DNA of 64,000 bases from Novosphingobium flavum (GTDB taxonomy: Bacteria > Pseudomonadota > Alphaproteobacteria > Sphingomonadales > Sphingomonadaceae), in NCBI RefSeq assembly GCF_014230315.1, contig NZ_JACLAW010000012.1, forward strand, positions 1 to 64,000, read 5' to 3'. The notes beneath the pieces were generated by a model that was not told the DNA's origin, made no database searches, and worked only from the letters and a program-made list of their open reading frames with translations. How positions within the stretch are numbered: position 1 is the first letter of the stretch; the number at the start of each line of letters is the position of its first letter. The translations under genes and the position numbers were made by a program. Shown here piece by piece: positions 17,390-29,800 of this stretch.

Positions 17390-18658
17390 TCAGGCTCCTT
17401 GCCGTTCGGCATCGAGTTGTTCAAGCGATTTGCCTTCGTTACGCGGCGCCCAGATGAAGCCGACCACCCCGCTGACGACGAGGAACCCAGTGAGGATCCA
17501 GGCCAGCTCGGTGAAATTGCTGGAGGCGAGCGAAGGTACGGCGAGGCTCCAGATCCCCAGGCCAATGCGCACGAGGGCAAAGGCCAGGCCCTGCGCGGTC
17601 GAGCGGATCGCGGTCGGGAACAGTTCCGCGCTCCACAGCTGGAAGAAGCTCTGCGCGCCGAAACCGCCGGCAATGCCCATGATCACGATGTGGACGATGA
17701 CCACTTCCAGCGTGAAGCCGAAGACGGCCAGCAGCGCCATGCCGACCACGTGCATCACGGCCGAGATCGCAAACAGGGTGCGCTGGTTGACCTTGTCGGC
17801 CAGCTTCATGAAGACGAAGAAGATCGAGATCATGCCGATGAAGAAGTAGCTCGCCGGCACGACGGTCTCGGCCCATTCGGGCAGGTTGTTCTGCTTGATC
17901 AGATAAGGCGTGAAGAAGCCGTTGTAGCCCGCCCACAGGTTCCACATCCCGTACATGACGACGAGATAAAGGATCGGTGCGAGATGCTGGGGCTTCAGGA
18001 CGTCGGACCAGCCGGGAAGCTTCTTGCCTTCCCCGGCGGCGGCGACGGATTCCTCCCACCGCTCGCTCTCTTTCATCCGGCTGCGCAGGAAAGTGAGGGC
18101 GAGCGCGAGGACGGCGAGGTGGATGAACAACCAGCGCACGCCGTCGATCCCGAAGGGCTTGAGGAAATAGCCCGCGACCAGCACAGCCACGGGCCCCAGA
18201 TACCACAGGATCTGGGCGACGCCGGAATGGGCGCCGCGCGCATCGTCGGGCGCCTGTTCGGCGATCAGCGACCAGCTGGCCGGAATGTCGGCGCCGACCG
18301 CGAGGCCGACCAGCAGGAAGCCGGTGATGATCATCCACGGCGCCGCCGCGAAGATCAGGAACAGCATGCCGAAGGCGTAGAACAGCATGTCGAACTGGTA
18401 GATCTTCTTGCGCCCGAAGATGTCGCACAGCCGCCCGCCGATCAGGGCGCCGACGCCTGCGGAAATGGCATTGGCGGAAAAGGCGCCGATCAGGCCGATG
18501 AAGGTGTCGGTCAGGCCGTATTGCTCCTTCCACAGCGCCAGGGCGACCGAGCCGGACACGATCGACCCCGCGTCGATATAGTTGGCAAGGCCGGCGAGCA
18601 CGGTGTTGCGCCAGTGTTCCTTGGTGCTCATCGTGTCGCTGTGGACGGATTGGGTCAT
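17390..18658 (-). CDS. MFS transporter (sugar-type)
   Basis: 422 residues with about 12 membrane segments. The MFS signature loop between helices 2 and 3 reads G-G-R-L-C-D-I-F-G-R-K-K, and D-I-P-A-S-W-S-L-I-A-E follows in helix 4-5. Likely a proton symporter of the sugar/organic-acid type. Gene context (between lldD-like and DeoR) points to L-rhamnose, or the aglycone, as substrate; that is inference. It starts 2 nt after the lldD-like stop. Confidence 0.85.
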   Translation of the reverse strand: MTQSVHSDTMSTKEHWRNTVLAGLANYIDAGSIVSGSVALALWKEQYGLTDTFIGLIGAFSANAISAGVGALIGGRLCDIFGRKKIYQFDMLFYAFGMLFLIFAAAPWMIITGFLLVGLAVGADIPASWSLIAEQAPDDARGAHSGVAQILWYLGPVAVLVAGYFLKPFGIDGVRWLFIHLAVLALALTFLRSRMKESERWEESVAAAGEGKKLPGWSDVLKPQHLAPILYLVVMYGMWNLWAGYNGFFTPYLIKQNNLPEWAETVVPASYFFIGMISIFFVFMKLADKVNQRTLFAISAVMHVVGMALLAVFGFTLEVVIVHIVIMGIAGGFGAQSFFQLWSAELFPTAIRSTAQGLAFALVRIGLGIWSLAVPSLASSNFTELAWILTGFLVVSGVVGFIWAPRNEGKSLEQLDAERQGA

Positions 18659-18660
18659 GT

Positions 18661-19809
18661 TCAGGCTCTCCCGGCCAGGATGGTCTTGTCGATATCGGCA
18701 ATGGTGCGGCAGCCGGTCAGGGTCATGGCGACCCGCATCTCGGCCTCGATCAGGCGCAGCACCTGCTCCACCCCGGCCTGTCCGCCCGCGGCGAGGGCAT
18801 AGACCCAGGCCCGCCCGAGCAGCACGCCCTTGGCGCCGAGCGCGAGCATCCGCACCACGTCGAGCCCCGAGCGCACGCCGCCGTCGGCCAGCACGGTGAG
18901 CTTGTCGCCAACTGCGTCGGCGATCGCCGGCAGGGCGCGGGCCGAGGACAGCACCCCGTCGAGCTGGCGGCCGCCGTGATTGGAAACGATGATCCCGTCC
19001 GCCCCCAGCGCGGCGGCTTCGCGCGCGTCCTCGGGATCGAGCAGGCCCTTGATGATCAGCGGGCCCTTCCAGCGCTGACGGATATATTCAAGGTCGCGCC
19101 AGTTGATCGAGGGATCGAAGTTGGCCCGCATCCAGGCCATGAAATCCTCGATGCCGGTCTTGCCCTTGAGCACCGGGGCGATGTTGCCCAGCGTGTGCGG
19201 ACGGCCCATCAGCCCGACGTCGAGCGCCCATTGCGGCCGCAGCATCGCCTGGCCGGCGCGCCACGCCGTGCCCTTCAGGCCGGAGACTCCGGCGAGGCCC
19301 GAATGATAGTCTCGGTAGCGGCTGCCGGGCACCGGCATGTCGACCGTGAACACGAGGGCCGAGCACTGCGCGGCCTCGGCCTGATCGAGCAGGTTCTCCA
19401 TGAAGGCGCGGTCGCGGATCATGTAGAGCTGGAACCAGAACGGCTTGCTCGCGGCCTCGGCGACCTCGCCCAGCGGGCAGACGCCGACGGTCGACAAGGT
19501 GAAGGGAATGCCTGCCGCTTCGGCCGCGCGCACGGCCTGGCATTCGCCGCGCCGGGCATACATGCCCGACAGGCCGACCGGGGCGAGGGCGATGGGCAGG
19601 GCCTGCTTCTGGCCGAACAGCTCGGTCGTGAGGTCAAGGCTCGACATGTCGCGCAGCACCCGCTGGCGCAGGGCGATGTCCGCGAGGTCGGTGCTGTTGC
19701 GGCGCAGGGTCACCTCGCCGTAGGAGCCGCCGTCGATATAGTCGAACAGGAAACGCGGCAGGCGACGGCGGGCCGCCTCGCGAAAGTCGGCAACACAAGC
19801 GGTGATCAT
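18661..19809 (-). CDS. lldD: FMN-dependent L-lactate dehydrogenase / alpha-hydroxy-acid oxidase
   Basis: 382 residues. The TIM-barrel FMN family is shown by A-P-V-G-L-S-G-M at the FMN site, Y-M-I-R-D-R (Tyr near substrate), [10 protein letters not shown] (catalytic His and Arg) and D-G-G-V-R-S-G. It oxidises L-lactate or related 2-hydroxyacids to the keto acid, passing electrons to the membrane. In an L-rhamnose locus its substrate is probably L-lactate made from L-lactaldehyde. It overlaps the kinase stop by 4 nt. The gene symbol reflects family similarity; a mandelate-type substrate cannot be excluded. Confidence 0.85.
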   Translation of the reverse strand: MITACVADFREAARRRLPRFLFDYIDGGSYGEVTLRRNSTDLADIALRQRVLRDMSSLDLTTELFGQKQALPIALAPVGLSGMYARRGECQAVRAAEAAGIPFTLSTVGVCPLGEVAEAASKPFWFQLYMIRDRAFMENLLDQAEAAQCSALVFTVDMPVPGSRYRDYHSGLAGVSGLKGTAWRAGQAMLRPQWALDVGLMGRPHTLGNIAPVLKGKTGIEDFMAWMRANFDPSINWRDLEYIRQRWKGPLIIKGLLDPEDAREAAALGADGIIVSNHGGRQLDGVLSSARALPAIADAVGDKLTVLADGGVRSGLDVVRMLALGAKGVLLGRAWVYALAAGGQAGVEQVLRLIEAEMRVAMTLTGCRTIADIDKTILAGRA

Positions 19810-21221
19810 GCGGCAGCCCCAGCCTTGACGGCGTCCACCCGCTCGAGCCAGGCGCGGCGGTAGCTGGCGAGGTCGGCGCCCAGCGGTTCGGCGCGAACCA
19901 GTTCGCCATCGGGCCGGAGCGCCGGGTCGATCAGGCGCAGCGCCCCGAACGAGACGTCGTTATGAGCGTTCGCGGTGTAGACGGCAACGTCCGGCCGCAG
20001 CGCGGCCAGCGCCCGGACGAAGACCTCCGCCTCGGCGAAGCGGCCCTCGACCAGCACGCGCTGACTCGATCCGATCAAGCCGAGCGAGACGTCGGCCACC
20101 AAGGCGGCGTAGAGGCAGGCGGCGGCGCGGCGCTGAAACCAGTCGTCGGGCCGGTTCACCCAGTCGAACGCGCCGTGGGGGAATGGGCCGAAGCCGCTGG
20201 CCAGGGTGGGCAGGATCATCCGGCCCTCGCGCAGCACTTCGGGCACGGCGGCGAGCAGCAGCGGCTGGTCCGGCTTGATGTCGACCCGGCGGGTGTCGAT
20301 CTCGATCAGGGTCTCGATCTCGCGCCCGCCCATGAACCGGGCCGAGGGCACCGGGCGGCCGAAGGCGTCGACATTGACCAGGCAATCACGCCCCTCGGGC
20401 AGGCTCGCCGTGTCGACCGGGCTGGCCGGGAGCCGCATGGCGATGAACCATGTGCCGGTGGACAGCACGGTCGCCTCATTGTCGGCGATCTCGGCAAAGC
20501 CGCGCGCGGCCATCAGGGCAGCGTTGGAATCGTGCAGGCCCGCCAGCACCTCGACCTTGGAGGAAAGCCCGGTGGCCTTGGCCATGGCCGGGCTGAGGGT
20601 GCCGACCACGTCGGCGGCGCGCAGCAGCGGGGCGAAACGGTCGGCCCAGCCCAGCCGACGCGCCATCGGGGAGAAGTCACTTGTCGCCGGGGACCAGAGG
20701 TCGGAATGGCAACCGAGGCTGGTGACTTCGCTCACCGCCCGGCCGGTCAGGAACCAGGCCCAGTATTGCGCCCAGGGCAGGAGCACGGCCTCCTGCATCG
20801 CCTGCGGGTAGAGCTGGTCCAGCCAGTAGAGCTGGCTGCCGATGTTCAGCCCCTCGGGCAGGGCGGGCGAGCCGGTCACGGCGAAGGGATCGCGCTCGGC
20901 GCGGTAGGCGGTCATCACCGCCGGGGGGACCGCCTGCTCGTAGTCGAGCGGGGGGAAGGCGACCTTGCCCTCGGCGAGCGCGACCACGCCCGCGCCGTGG
21001 CCGACCGGAACGATCCGCTCGACCGGATGGGCGGCATAACGGGCAAGGGTGCGCACCAGCCATCGGCCGATGCCCGCGTGATCGAGACGGCGCAGGCCGT
21101 CCACCGCGATCGGCTTGTTCGGCCGCACCTGACGATCGACCATGCGGCCCTCGCGGTCCCACAGGCTTACCTTGCTCAGCGTCTTGCCGAGATCGATGAC
21201 GATGGTGGCGCCCGTATGCAA
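19806..21221 (-). CDS. FGGY-family carbohydrate kinase (probable L-rhamnulokinase)
   Basis: 471 residues. The N-terminal ATPase motif [10 protein letters not shown] and the C-terminal ATP-site region typical of FGGY kinases are present. It belongs to a sub-branch different from classic RhaB, but its position next to L-rhamnose isomerase and rhamnulose-1-P aldolase makes L-rhamnulose the expected substrate. The start codon is TTG at 21221, with GGGAGA about 8 nt upstream; no ATG is nearby. The promoter lies in the 122-bp divergent gap that holds the palindrome. Confidence 0.8.
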   Translation of the reverse strand: MHTGATIVIDLGKTLSKVSLWDREGRMVDRQVRPNKPIAVDGLRRLDHAGIGRWLVRTLARYAAHPVERIVPVGHGAGVVALAEGKVAFPPLDYEQAVPPAVMTAYRAERDPFAVTGSPALPEGLNIGSQLYWLDQLYPQAMQEAVLLPWAQYWAWFLTGRAVSEVTSLGCHSDLWSPATSDFSPMARRLGWADRFAPLLRAADVVGTLSPAMAKATGLSSKVEVLAGLHDSNAALMAARGFAEIADNEATVLSTGTWFIAMRLPASPVDTASLPEGRDCLVNVDAFGRPVPSARFMGGREIETLIEIDTRRVDIKPDQPLLLAAVPEVLREGRMILPTLASGFGPFPHGAFDWVNRPDDWFQRRAAACLYAALVADVSLGLIGSSQRVLVEGRFAEAEVFVRALAALRPDVAVYTANAHNDVSFGALRLIDPALRPDGELVRAEPLGADLASYRRAWLERVDAVKAGAAA

Positions 21222-21239
21222 AGCGCTTCTCTCCCGTTC

Positions 21240-21289
21240 TTCTGCTGGAAATGATCACTATCAATCATTCTTGATCATTTCCAGCAGAA
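21240..21289. promoter_or_regulatory. Perfect 18-bp inverted repeat in the divergent rhamnose promoter
   Basis: TTCTGCTGGAAATGATCA (21240-21257) is exactly mirrored at 21272-21289, with a 14-bp spacer. The core repeats ATGATCA / TCAATCAT / TGATCAT at about 10-bp spacing, which suggests one helical turn per half-site. It starts 19 bp from the kinase start and ends 55 bp from the aldolase start. Best explained as the operator of the DeoR-family regulator at 16587. Confidence 0.75.
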
Positions 21290-21343
21290 ATGTTAGCAAG
21301 CATTCGCATCGGCGCAAAGCCGTCAGTTATCCACGGGGATGCC

Positions 21344-23452
21344 ATGAACGCCCATTCGCAGATTTCCGCCGCCATTCCGTTTGCCGTGCCCGCCAGCCGC
21401 TGGGACGACTCGGTGGCCGCCACGCTCTCGCCGGCCGAGTTGCTGCTCTATCGCTCGAACCTGCTTGGCTCCGATCTCACCGTCACCAATTTCGGCGGCG
21501 GCAATACTTCGGCCAAGCTCAGCGAAACCGATCCGCTGAACGGCGCGGCAGTGGAAGTGCTGTGGGTCAAGGGCTCGGGCGGCGATATCGGCTCGATGAA
21601 GCTCGACGGCTTCGCCACGCTCTACCAGGACAAGCTGCTCGGGCTCGAGCAGCACTACGCCGGGCCGGACGACGACGACAAGATGGTCGGCTACCTGCCG
21701 CACTGTACCTTCAACCTCAACGGCCGCGCGGCAAGCATCGACACCCCGCTGCACTCGCTGCTGCCCTTCGCCCATGTCGACCACGTTCACCCCGATGCGA
21801 TCATCGCGCTGGCCGCCTCGTCGGGCGGTGAAGCGGCGACGCAGGAGATCTGGGGCGGCAAGATCGGCTGGCTGCCGTGGAAGCGCCCGGGCTACACCCT
21901 CGGCGTCATGCTGCGCGACTATGTCGCGGCGAATCCGGGCGTGGAGGGCGTCATGCTCGCCGGGCACGGGATCATCTGCTGGGCGGACAGCGCCAAGGCC
22001 TGCTACGAGCACACCGTGCAACTGATCGCCGACGCCGCGAACTATCTGAATGCCAAGCTGGCGGACAAGCCGGCCTTCGGCGGCGCCGTGGTTGCCCCCA
22101 ATCCGGACCGCGCCGCGATCGCGGCTGACCTGATGCCGCGCCTGCGCGGGTTCATGACCGGGGCACGGCGCAAGCTGGGTCACTATTCGGACGATGCCGA
22201 GGCGCTGGAATTTGCCGGCTCGGCCGATTTCGAGCGGCTCGCCGCGCTCGGCACCTCGTGCCCCGATCACTTCCTGCGCACCAAGATCGCGCCGCTCACG
22301 CTCGATCCGGCGCGCCTGCAGGACGATGCCTATCTCGCGGAAAAGATTGCCGATTACCGCGCGATGTATGCGGCCTATTACGAGCGCTGCAAGCGCGCCA
22401 ACTCTCCCGCCATGCGCGATGCCAACCCGGTGGTTGTGCTGGTTCCGGGCGTCGGCCGGATGACCTTCGCCACCGACAAGACCACGGCGCGGCTCGCCGG
22501 GGAATTCTACGGCAATGCGATCAACGTGATGCGCGGAGCCGAGGCGATCGGCGACTATATCGCGCTCGACGAGCAGGAGGCCTTCGACATCGAGTACTGG
22601 CTGCTCGAGGAAGCCAAGTTGCAGCGCATGCCTGCACCCAAGCCGATGGTCGGGCGGATCGCGCTGGTGACCGGCGGGGCCGGCGGGATCGGCGCGGCAA
22701 CGGCTGCGCGGCTGCTGCGCGAAGGGGCCTGCGTGATGCTGGCGGACCGCGATGCAAACGCGGTGCAAGAGGTCTGCAACGGCTTTGCAAGGCAGTTCGG
22801 CAAGGACGTGGTCCGCGCGGCGGTCTGCGACGTGACCGACGAGGCCCAGGTGGCCGCCGCCTTCGAATCCACCGCGCGTGAATTCGGCGGGCTCGACCTG
22901 CTCGTGGCCAATGCGGGCATCGCCTCCTCGGCGCCGATCGAGGAGACGACCCTCGCGCTGTGGAACAAGAACTACGACGTTCTCGCCCAGGGTTATTTCC
23001 TCACCGCCCGCGCGGCATGGCCGCTGCTCAAGCGGATGAAGGAGCAGGGCGGGACCTCGGTGGTCTTCATCGGCTCGAAGAATGCCGTGGCTGCTGCCGC
23101 CGGCGCTTCGGCCTATGCCTCGGCCAAGGCTGCGGCGAACCATCTGGCCCGCTGCCTCGCCCTTGAGGGGGCGCCCGAGGGCATCCGCGTCAACGTGGTG
23201 AACCCCGACGCGGTGATCCGGGGCAGCAAGATCTGGGACGGCGACTGGCGCAAGGAGCGCGCCGCCGCCAACAAGATCGACGCCGGCGACGAACTGGAAG
23301 CCCACTATCGCAACCGCTCGATGCTCAAGCGCGACGTGCTGCCAGAGGACATCGCCGAGGCGGCCTACTGGCTGGGCTCCGAGGCATCGGCCAAGTCGAC
23401 CGGCAACATGATCAACGTCGATGCAGGCAACGTCCAGGCCTTCACCCGCTGA
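21344..23452 (+). CDS. rhaD: Bifunctional rhamnulose-1-phosphate aldolase / lactaldehyde dehydrogenase
   Basis: 702 residues. The N-terminal class II aldolase domain (about 1-430) has T-V-T-N-F-G-G-G-N-T-S and the zinc site H-V-D-H-V-H and A-G-H-G-I-I. It is fused to a short-chain dehydrogenase (about 438-702) with TGGAGGIG for NAD binding and Y-A-S-A-K as catalytic pair. Bifunctional enzymes of this type split L-rhamnulose-1-phosphate into DHAP and L-lactaldehyde and oxidise the latter to L-lactate. The start follows GGGGA. It is divergent from the kinase and heads the plus-strand run that continues to 42305. Confidence 0.95.
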   Translation: MNAHSQISAAIPFAVPASRWDDSVAATLSPAELLLYRSNLLGSDLTVTNFGGGNTSAKLSETDPLNGAAVEVLWVKGSGGDIGSMKLDGFATLYQDKLLGLEQHYAGPDDDDKMVGYLPHCTFNLNGRAASIDTPLHSLLPFAHVDHVHPDAIIALAASSGGEAATQEIWGGKIGWLPWKRPGYTLGVMLRDYVAANPGVEGVMLAGHGIICWADSAKACYEHTVQLIADAANYLNAKLADKPAFGGAVVAPNPDRAAIAADLMPRLRGFMTGARRKLGHYSDDAEALEFAGSADFERLAALGTSCPDHFLRTKIAPLTLDPARLQDDAYLAEKIADYRAMYAAYYERCKRANSPAMRDANPVVVLVPGVGRMTFATDKTTARLAGEFYGNAINVMRGAEAIGDYIALDEQEAFDIEYWLLEEAKLQRMPAPKPMVGRIALVTGGAGGIGAATAARLLREGACVMLADRDANAVQEVCNGFARQFGKDVVRAAVCDVTDEAQVAAAFESTAREFGGLDLLVANAGIASSAPIEETTLALWNKNYDVLAQGYFLTARAAWPLLKRMKEQGGTSVVFIGSKNAVAAAAGASAYASAKAAANHLARCLALEGAPEGIRVNVVNPDAVIRGSKIWDGDWRKERAAANKIDAGDELEAHYRNRSMLKRDVLPEDIAEAAYWLGSEASAKSTGNMINVDAGNVQAFTR

Positions 23453-23470
23453 TCACCGGGGGAGAGGATA

Positions 23471-24396
23471 ATGAAAAAGATAATCACCCTGTTCTGCTCC
23501 GCCGCTCTTGCGGCGGGCGGGGCTGTGCAAGCGCAGAACAGGCCGCCGCCGATGGTGGCCGCGACGGCGCCCGCCGAACCTGGCGCGGTTCCGCTCTACG
23601 GCGCGCAGACGCCGGGCACGGCGGCGAGCGAGGACTGGGCGACCATGGGCCCGGAGCGCAGCTATTCCGTCCGTAACGTGACCCGGCCGACGATCACCCC
23701 GTTTCTTCCGGAAGCGTCGCGAGCGACCGGCGCCGCGGTGGTGGTCGCACCGGGCGGGGCCTTCATGGGGCTGGCGATCAGCCACGAGGGCTGGGCCGTC
23801 GCAAAGGCCCTGGCCGATCGCGGGATCGCCGCCTTCGTGCTCAAGTACCGGCTCTTGCCCACACCGCGGGATGCGGCCGAAGCCGACCGCTTTATCGGCC
23901 AGCAGATGGCTGGTGAAGTAGGTCATCCGATGACCGGCGACCTGCTCGGCAAAAGCATGGCACCGACCGATGGCAAGGCGGCCCTGGCCTATGTGCGCAC
24001 CCATGCCGCGCAATATGGCGTCGATCCGGCGCGGGTCGGCATGATCGGCTTTTCGGCCGGGGCCATGACGACGCGGCGGGTCGGGCTTGATCCCGACGCT
24101 TCATCGCGCCCCGCCTTCCTTGGCTATATCTATGGCCCGCAGGACGGCGAGCCGGTGCCCGCCGACGCGCCACCGATGTTCGATGCCATCGCGCTCGACG
24201 ACAGCCTGTTTCCGAGCAAGGGTTTCCCCATCGCACAGGCATATCTTGCCGCCCGGCGACCGGTGGAAGTGCACGGCTATCAGGCAGGTAACCACGGCTT
24301 CGGACTGGGCGTGCCGGGCACGACCACGACCCTGATGATCGATCAATTCACCGCGTGGCTCCGCATGCAGGGCTTCCTCACGCGAAAGGACAGCAA

Positions 24397-24400
<4 letters not shown>
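23471..24400 (+). CDS. Secreted alpha/beta-hydrolase (carbohydrate esterase-like)
   Basis: 309 residues: a signal peptide (first 22 residues), then an alpha/beta-hydrolase with A-P-G-G-A-F oxyanion region, nucleophile elbow G-F-S-A-G-A (Ser 195), and catalytic His in G-N-H-G-F-G near the C-terminus. It resembles acetyl-xylan or rhamnose-type acetyl esterases. Its stop overlaps the start of rhaI as ATGA, so it is translated with the L-rhamnose pathway and probably deacylates the incoming glycoside outside the cytoplasm. That role is inference. Confidence 0.75.
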
Positions 24401-25686
<1,286 letters not shown>

Positions 25687-25735
25687 ACTACGAGCCGGCA
25701 CAAGACCGGCGTGACTGACGGAACAGGGGGGGCGG

Positions 25736-26791
25736 ATGACCACACGGCGATGGATGATGGCCGGATCGGTACTGTTTGGCGCGGGGACGCTGATGGGGCA
25801 TCCGCTTGGGGCTTTGGCCCGGGCGGCGAGCGCGGCGGATGATCCGCTGCGCCATGTCCACCCGGAGCTGCGCGGCATTGCCGCCGAGATGTTGCGCACG
25901 GCGGTGCCGGCCTATTCGGCTGAGACGCTGCCTGCCCTGCGGCAGATGGGCAAGCAGTGGCGCCAGCCGCTGCGCCCGGACATTGCCGTGGAGCGCAAGG
26001 CGGCGCGCAGCCGGGCGGGCCAGGTGGACGTGCCGCTGTTCGTGGTGAATGCCCGGCCCGGCAAGCCGCGCGGGGCCATTCTTCATACCCACGGCGGCGG
26101 GTTCATCGCGGGGGCGGCGGAGGACGGCTTGCGCGCCTTGCAGGATTTTGCGGCCGAACTCGACTGCGTGATCGTGACGGTGGACTACCGGCTGGCCCCG
26201 GAAGTGCGGTGGACCGGTTCGATCGAGGACAATTACGCCGGGCTGGCCTGGCTTCACGCCAATGCCGAGGCGATCGGGGCCGATCCCGCGCGGATCGCGG
26301 TGATGGGGGAGAGCGCCGGCGGCGGCCATGCGGCGCTGCTGGCGATAACGGCGCGCGATCGCGGGGAAATCCCGTTGGCGTTCCAATGCCTGACCCAGCC
26401 GATGCTGGACGACCGGACCGGCAGCGCGCGCGCCGTGCCGGCCCATATCGGCAAGTTGCTCTGGACGGCGCAATCCAACCGTTTCGGCTGGAGCTCGTTT
26501 CTGGGAATGGCTCCTGGAACCTCGAAGGTTCCGGCGGCGGCCGTACCCGCACGCTGCGCCAACCTCAGGGGGTTGCCGCCCGCCTTTATCGGGGTCGGCG
26601 GGATCGATCTCTTCGTCGATGAGGACATCGACTACGCCCGGCGCCTGAACGATTCGGGCGTGGCGGCCGAGCTTCTCGTTATCCCCGGCGCGTTCCATGG
26701 CTTCGACATGATCGGCGCCGCCACGACGCCCGCCAAGGCCTTTGCCGCCGCTCGGCTTGCCGCGCTTCGTGCCGCACTCACCGCCGCATAA
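25736..26791 (+). CDS. HSL-type esterase with twin-arginine-like leader
   Basis: 351 residues. The N-terminus T-T-R-R-W-M-M-A-G-S-V is a twin-arginine-type signal. The hydrolase has the hormone-sensitive-lipase HGGG oxyanion motif (T-H-G-G-G-F), nucleophile elbow G-E-S-A-G-G (Ser 193) and a C-terminal G-A-F-H-G-F His. HSL esterases hydrolyse short acyl and aryl esters. Lying between rhaI and the rhamnosidase, it probably removes acyl groups from a glycoside in the periplasm; substrate is inferred. Confidence 0.8.
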   Translation: MTTRRWMMAGSVLFGAGTLMGHPLGALARAASAADDPLRHVHPELRGIAAEMLRTAVPAYSAETLPALRQMGKQWRQPLRPDIAVERKAARSRAGQVDVPLFVVNARPGKPRGAILHTHGGGFIAGAAEDGLRALQDFAAELDCVIVTVDYRLAPEVRWTGSIEDNYAGLAWLHANAEAIGADPARIAVMGESAGGGHAALLAITARDRGEIPLAFQCLTQPMLDDRTGSARAVPAHIGKLLWTAQSNRFGWSSFLGMAPGTSKVPAAAVPARCANLRGLPPAFIGVGGIDLFVDEDIDYARRLNDSGVAAELLVIPGAFHGFDMIGAATTPAKAFAAARLAALRAALTAA

Positions 26792-26819
26792 TCCACATTC
26801 AACGATGGGCCTGACCTTC

Positions 26820-29800
26820 ATGCGCACTCGCACCCGCCTCGCGTTCAATCTTCTGGCCACTGCGGCACTGATGCCCGCCGCAGTGCTGCTTCCCGCCGCC
26901 GCCTTGGCACAGGAGGCGGCCGCCGGCGCGCAGCCCTCGCTGGAAGAGCAGTTCAACGATCCGCCCGCCGCCGCGCGTCCGCGCGTGTGGTGGCACTGGA
27001 TGAACGGCAACATCACCAAGGACGGGATCGCCAAGGACCTAGCCTGGATGAAGCGCGTCGGGATCGGGGGCTTGCAGAACTTCGATGCCGGGCTTGCCAC
27101 GCCGCAGGTGGTGGACAAGCGGCTGGTTTACATGACCCCGGAGTGGAAGGACGCCTTCCGCTTCGCCGCGGGCGAGGCGGACCGGCTCGGGCTGGAGCTG
27201 GCGATCGCCGCATCGCCCGGCTGGTCGGAAACCGGCGGGCCCTGGGTCAAGGCCGAGGACGGCCTGAAGAAGGTGGTGTGGAGCGAGGTGCTGGTCAGCG
27301 GCGGCAAGCGCTTTGCCGGCAAGCTGCCCGCGCCGCCGCATGCCACCGGATCGTTCCTCGACTTCCACGAGGCGGACGCGCTGACCGCGATCACCGGCGA
27401 GCACAATTTCGTCGCTCCGGAGCTTTATTCCGACATTGCCGTGCTGGCCGTGCCGGTGACGCCCGCGGCCGAAACCCTGCCCAGGCTGACCGGGCCGGAC
27501 GGCAAGGCGGTCGATCCCGCGCCGCTGTTTGATGCCAGCCTGATGACCGGCGTGACCGTGCCGCGCGGGCCGGCAGAGGCGCCGACCGCCCTGCTCGCGA
27601 CCTATGCCGCGCCGCAGACGCTGCGTTCGGCCAGCCTGTTCATCCCCGGCGCCAAGGGCATGTTCTCCGGCCCGACGGTGGAGCCGGTGCTGGAAGCGAG
27701 TGACGACGGGCAGGTGTGGCGCAAGGTCGCGAGCTTTGCGGTGACCTTTGCCCCTTCGACCGTCAGCTTCGCCCCGGTGACGGCGCGCTATTTCCGGCTG
27801 GTGCTCCATCCCCTGCCGTTCAAGGGTTCCAATATCGGCGATCCGCCGGCCGGGGCCGAGGTGGCGGGGGGCTTTGTTGCCGCCATGGCTGCATCGGCCA
27901 AGGCGCCGTTCGACATTCGCCGCTTCGCGCTGTCCTCCTCGGCGCAGGTCGACCAGTTCGAGAGCAAGGCGGGCTTCGCCATCGAGCGGGACTATGACGC
28001 GCTGGGCGCCCCCGATGCGCGGACGCGCGGCGCCTATCCGGCGCAGGTGATCGACCTGACCGGGCGGATGCAGGCCGATGGTTCGTTCGACTGGATCCCG
28101 CCGGCCGGGACCTGGCGGGTGATCCGGCTCGGGTCCAGCCTGCTCGGCACGACCAACCATCCCGCCCCGCCCGAGGCGACCGGGCTGGAGGTGGACAAGT
28201 TCGACGGCGCGGCGGTGCGGCGCTATCTTGAGCATTACATCGGCATGTACCGCGATGCGGCCGGGGCGGACCTTGTCGGCAGCCGCGGGGTGCGGGCGAT
28301 CCTGACCGATTCGATCGAGGTGGGCGCGGCCAACTGGACGCCGAGGATGATCGACCAGTTCAAGCGGCTGCGCGGCTATGACCCGCTGCCGTGGCTGCCG
28401 ACCCTGACCGGGCAGCTCGTCGGCACGAGGGGCGAGGCCGACCGCTTCCTGCGCGACTGGCGTCAGACCCTCGCCGATCTCATGGCCTCGGAGCATTACG
28501 GCACGGTTGCCAAGGTGGCGCATGAGAACGGGCTCAAGGTCTATGGCGAGGCGCTGGAGGACAACCGGCCTTCGCTGGGCGACGATATCGCCATGCGCAG
28601 CCATGCCGATGTGCCGATGGCGGCGCTGTGGACCTTTGGCCGCGCGGCCGGGCCCAACCCTTCCTACCTTGCCGACATGAAGGGCGCGGCCTCGACCGCG
28701 CACCTCTACGGCCAGAACCTCGTTGCCGCCGAATCGATGACCGCCGCGCTCTCCCCCTGGGCCTTTGCGCCGAGCGGGCTGCGCCGGATCATCGATCTGG
28801 AATTCGCCAGCGGGGTCAACCGTCCGGTGATCCACACCTCGGTCCACCAGCCGGTCGACGACAAGGTGCCGGGCCTGTCGCTTTCGATCTTCGGGCAGTA
28901 TTTCAACCGGCACGAGGCCTGGGCGGGGCTTGCCCGGCCGTGGGTGGACTATATCGCGCGGACCTCGCTGCTGCTGCAATCGGGCCGCAACGTGGCGGAC
29001 CTTGCCTATTTCTACGGCGAGGAAGGGCCGCTAACCGCGCTTTACGGACAGAAGCCGGTGGCCGACGCGCCCAAGGTCCATGCCTATGACTTCATCAACC
29101 GCGATGCGCTGATGGATGCGGTCAAGGTGGAGAACGGGGAGATCGTCAGCACCGGCGGGGCGCGCTACCGGGCGCTCTATCTTGGCGGGTCGTCGAAGCG
29201 GATGACCGTGGCGACACTGAAGCGGATCGCGGCTCTGGCCGAGGCCGGGGCCACGATCATCGGCATGGCGCCGGAAGATTCGCCCGCGCTGAACGACAAT
29301 CCGGCCGAATTCGCCGCGCTGGTCGCCAAATTGTGGGGCGCGGGGCCGATGAACCGGATCGGCGCGGGACAGGTGATCGCCTCGCGCGATGCCGACAATG
29401 CCCTGACCGGGGCGGGGGTGGCTTCCGACTTCCGGATGGAGGGCGGCGCGGCCGATGCGGAGGTGATGTTCGTTCACCGCACCGCGCCGGGGGGCGACCT
29501 GTGGTTCCTGAACAATCGCAAGGCGCGCGAGGAACGCTTTGCCGCGCGCTTCCGCATGACCGGCAAGGTGCCCGAACTGTGGCATGCCGACGATGGGCGG
29601 ATCGAGCCGGTCTCCTACCGGATCGAGAACGGCGAGACGGTGGTGCCGCTGACCATGGCGGCGGAGGATTCGGTTTTCGTCGTGTTCCGCAAGGCGGCGA
29701 CGGCCACTTCGGCGGAGGTCAGGCCGGCGACGCTGACGCCGCTCGCCACGCTGGACGGGCCGTGGACGGTGTCGTTCCAGCCGGGGCGGGGGGCGCCTGC

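Noticed and set aside
26742..26819. Upstream extension of the rhamnosidase
   Set aside because: Overlaps the end of the esterase gene and would place polar residues before the signal peptide. A start at 26805 cannot be excluded.
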